A stretch of DNA of 13,190 nt from JBGSYN01 sp041750975 (GTDB lineage Bacteria > Pseudomonadota > Alphaproteobacteria > Geminicoccales > Geminicoccaceae). Under the pieces are notes generated by a model. The model had not been told where the DNA came from. It made no database searches and was given only the letters and a program-made list of their open reading frames with translations. Made by a program: the position numbers and the translations under genes. Positions 12,304-13,190 of this stretch are shown piece by piece (positions within the stretch are counted from its first letter, which is position 1; each line of letters opens with the position of its first letter). The stretch covers positions 1 through 13,190 of the forward strand of contig JBGSYN010000128.1 in NCBI GenBank assembly GCA_041750975.1, given 5' to 3'.

Positions 12304-12657
12304 CTATGCCCTTCGGTTCCATCCAGCCACTTGCCGAATGTGTTCCTGATTCGTCGGCCTGCCAAAAGCCTTATTGTTGTGGTTGCATGAAGGGCATATC
12401 AAGTTTTGGTAATCCACGCCATTTTCTTCTACACATCCATGCTCTTGAAAATAGACGATCTCGCCATTGTGAGGGTCGTTTTTGCACCTGATAAAGCCAA
12501 GCTTCTTCGCCTCTTCTGGCGTCCATCTGTTGACTACCTTGACCGTTGATGGACGATCGCACCAATTTGCAATGCGAGCCGACTGAGTTGCTACCCATGC
12601 CCATGGCGGAAAGATGGTTTTGATCTTAGCAAATACATCCGCCGCGGCGCCTATATA
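12304..12657 (-). pseudogene. Start-less Cys/His-rich fragment, HNH-endonuclease-like C-terminus
   Basis: A minus-strand frame is open from a TAA at 12658-12660 to TAG at 12304-12306 and has no ATG; the only GTG and TTG codons in it are near the end. The translation is protein-like: a WTPEEAKKLGFIRCKNDP segment, an HGC, then NLICPSCNHNNKAFGRPTN, then EHIRQVAGW. The CPSCNHNNK block resembles the C-terminal zinc-knuckle/Asn-Lys end of HNH nucleases, and His, Cys and Asn residues are placed plausibly, but no full domain can be assigned. The region has lower GC than the rest of the window, which fits transferred DNA. It is probably the remnant of a gene whose 5' end was lost, or it uses a rare start or carries a frameshift. 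A 77-codon ORF in another frame (12371-12604) looks less like protein. Confidence 0.4.
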
Positions 12658-12878
12658 TTAACTGCCATGGTAGATCTCGCTCTAATCTCATAGATCCTAC
12701 CAGGATCCCGGGATGGCTGAAGAGGACCAGCCTTCTAATACATGCTCTGGCCGCTATCGGGGAAATTTTGACCGTGCCGATCCGAAAATCCTGCATTGCC
12801 GCGAATGAGAGGAACTTGATAGGATGCGTTCTGCTCTTTTTCCTTGCATCTAGGTTTATATTCTGGCACCAAGCCTGA
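12658..12878. other. Gene-free stretch with small palindromes
   Basis: No coding frame or RNA gene is convincing here. Two adjacent symmetrical sequences are seen: GATCCT/AGGATC around ACC (12693-12707), and the perfect palindrome ATCCCGGGAT (12705-12714). The segment separates the start-less fragment from the right-hand gene and presumably holds the promoter for the latter, but no clear -35/-10 pair or ribosome site can be assigned. Confidence 0.4.
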
Positions 12879-13190
12879 ATGCATTATGGTCCGCCCCAAG
12901 ACAGTCCTCTTTTCCGGCGCGGGTTTCGCCGGCCGGGGAAGTTGCGCGTGGCGATGCGGCGGGCGCAGGGGGTGAAGCCTGCGGATATTGCCCGCGAATG
13001 CCGGCTCGAGCCCGAGATGATCGAGGCCTGGCTTGGCGAGGCCGAGATCGAGGAGCTGGTCGCCTGTTGCCGGGAGATGATGGATCTTTCGGAGGAGGAG
13101 CGGCTCAAGCAGCTGGAGCGGGCGGCCCTCGAGCTTTTGGAGATTGCGATCGAGGAGCGCGATGTTCGCGTCGCACTCTTCCTCGCCGAT
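12879..13190 (+). CDS. Helix-turn-helix protein, possibly phage terminase small-subunit-like, 3' partial
   Basis: The frame is open from an ATG at 12879 to the end of the window, 104 codons with no stop, so the gene continues beyond the right edge. The N-terminus is Arg-rich (FRRGFRRPGKLRVAMRRAQ). Next comes a helix-turn-helix-like segment, GVKPADIARECRLEPEMIEAWL (about residues 31-52 in two pieces: GVKPADIAREC and RLEPEMIEAWL). A strongly acidic, helical part follows (MMDLSEEERLKQLERAALE, then EIAIEERDVRVALFLAD). This layout, a small HTH followed by charged helices with an R-V-A-L-F ending, recalls short proteins of phage or gene-transfer-agent DNA-packaging modules, but similar layouts occur in other HTH proteins. 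No ribosome site precedes 12879; GTG 12948 or ATG 12954 are alternative starts that would keep the HTH. The frame is secure; the function is tentative. Confidence 0.5.
   Translation, partial: MHYGPPQDSPLFRRGFRRPGKLRVAMRRAQGVKPADIARECRLEPEMIEAWLGEAEIEELVACCREMMDLSEEERLKQLERAALELLEIAIEERDVRVALFLAD

Noticed and set aside
12371..12604. 77-codon minus-strand frame with an ATG
   Set aside because: It overlaps the start-less Cys/His-rich frame, and its composition (many Gln, Arg, Trp, Met, with no ordered motif) is less protein-like.
12884..13108. 74-codon minus-strand frame at the right edge
   Set aside because: It is a Ser/Arg-rich shadow; the plus-strand frame across the same bases has far better protein character.

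Overview
The window looks like a high-GC alphaproteobacterial chromosome, of a Rhodospirillales/Geminicoccales or Hyphomicrobiales type. This rests on codon use, on the two styles of ABC importer, on a PhaZ-type intracellular polyhydroxyalkanoate (PHA) depolymerase, and on an aerobic formylglycine-generating enzyme. No rRNA, tRNA or CRISPR array was seen. The placement is inferred, because no rRNA gene is present.

Layout. (1) 2-2051, plus strand: the end of a polyamine-type ABC importer operon, with two permeases. The first permease runs off the left edge, and the binding protein and ATPase are presumably upstream. (2) 2051-2444: a gene-free, AT-richer stretch with four copies of a short repeat arranged A-B-A-B, starting at the permease stop codon. 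(3) 2445-3269, plus: a DUF6434-like small protein flanked by imperfect direct repeats, then a GNAT acetyltransferase. (4) 3277-4295, minus: a two-gene unit of a small SxGC-motif (L,D-transpeptidase-like) enzyme and an exported helical partner. This resembles an effector/immunity pair. (5) 4456-6929: a formylglycine-generating enzyme (plus) facing a sulfatase (minus) that carries the CxPxR target motif; the two 3' ends share an inverted repeat. (6) 7148-8958, minus: phaZ, followed in frame beyond its TAG stop by 47 more codons with a pentapeptide repeat, and preceded by a DUF1640-like membrane protein. (7) 9022-12079, minus: a CUT1-type sugar ABC importer (binding protein, permease, permease) with a strong hairpin after the binding-protein gene and no ATPase. 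(8) 12080-13190: lower-GC, probably accessory DNA with a start-less Cys/His-rich HNH-like fragment, and then the beginning of a helix-turn-helix gene, possibly phage-related, that runs off the right edge.

How the genes work together. The FGE/sulfatase pair is the clearest functional unit: the enzyme oxidises the sulfatase active-site cysteine to formylglycine, and neither protein has a signal peptide, so both should act in the cytoplasm. The two ABC systems import organic cations/polyamines and probably a sugar or glycoside. PhaZ mobilises stored PHA. The least understood parts are the SxGC enzyme/exported partner pair, the phaZ 3' extension, the A-B-A-B repeats and the right-hand accessory end.
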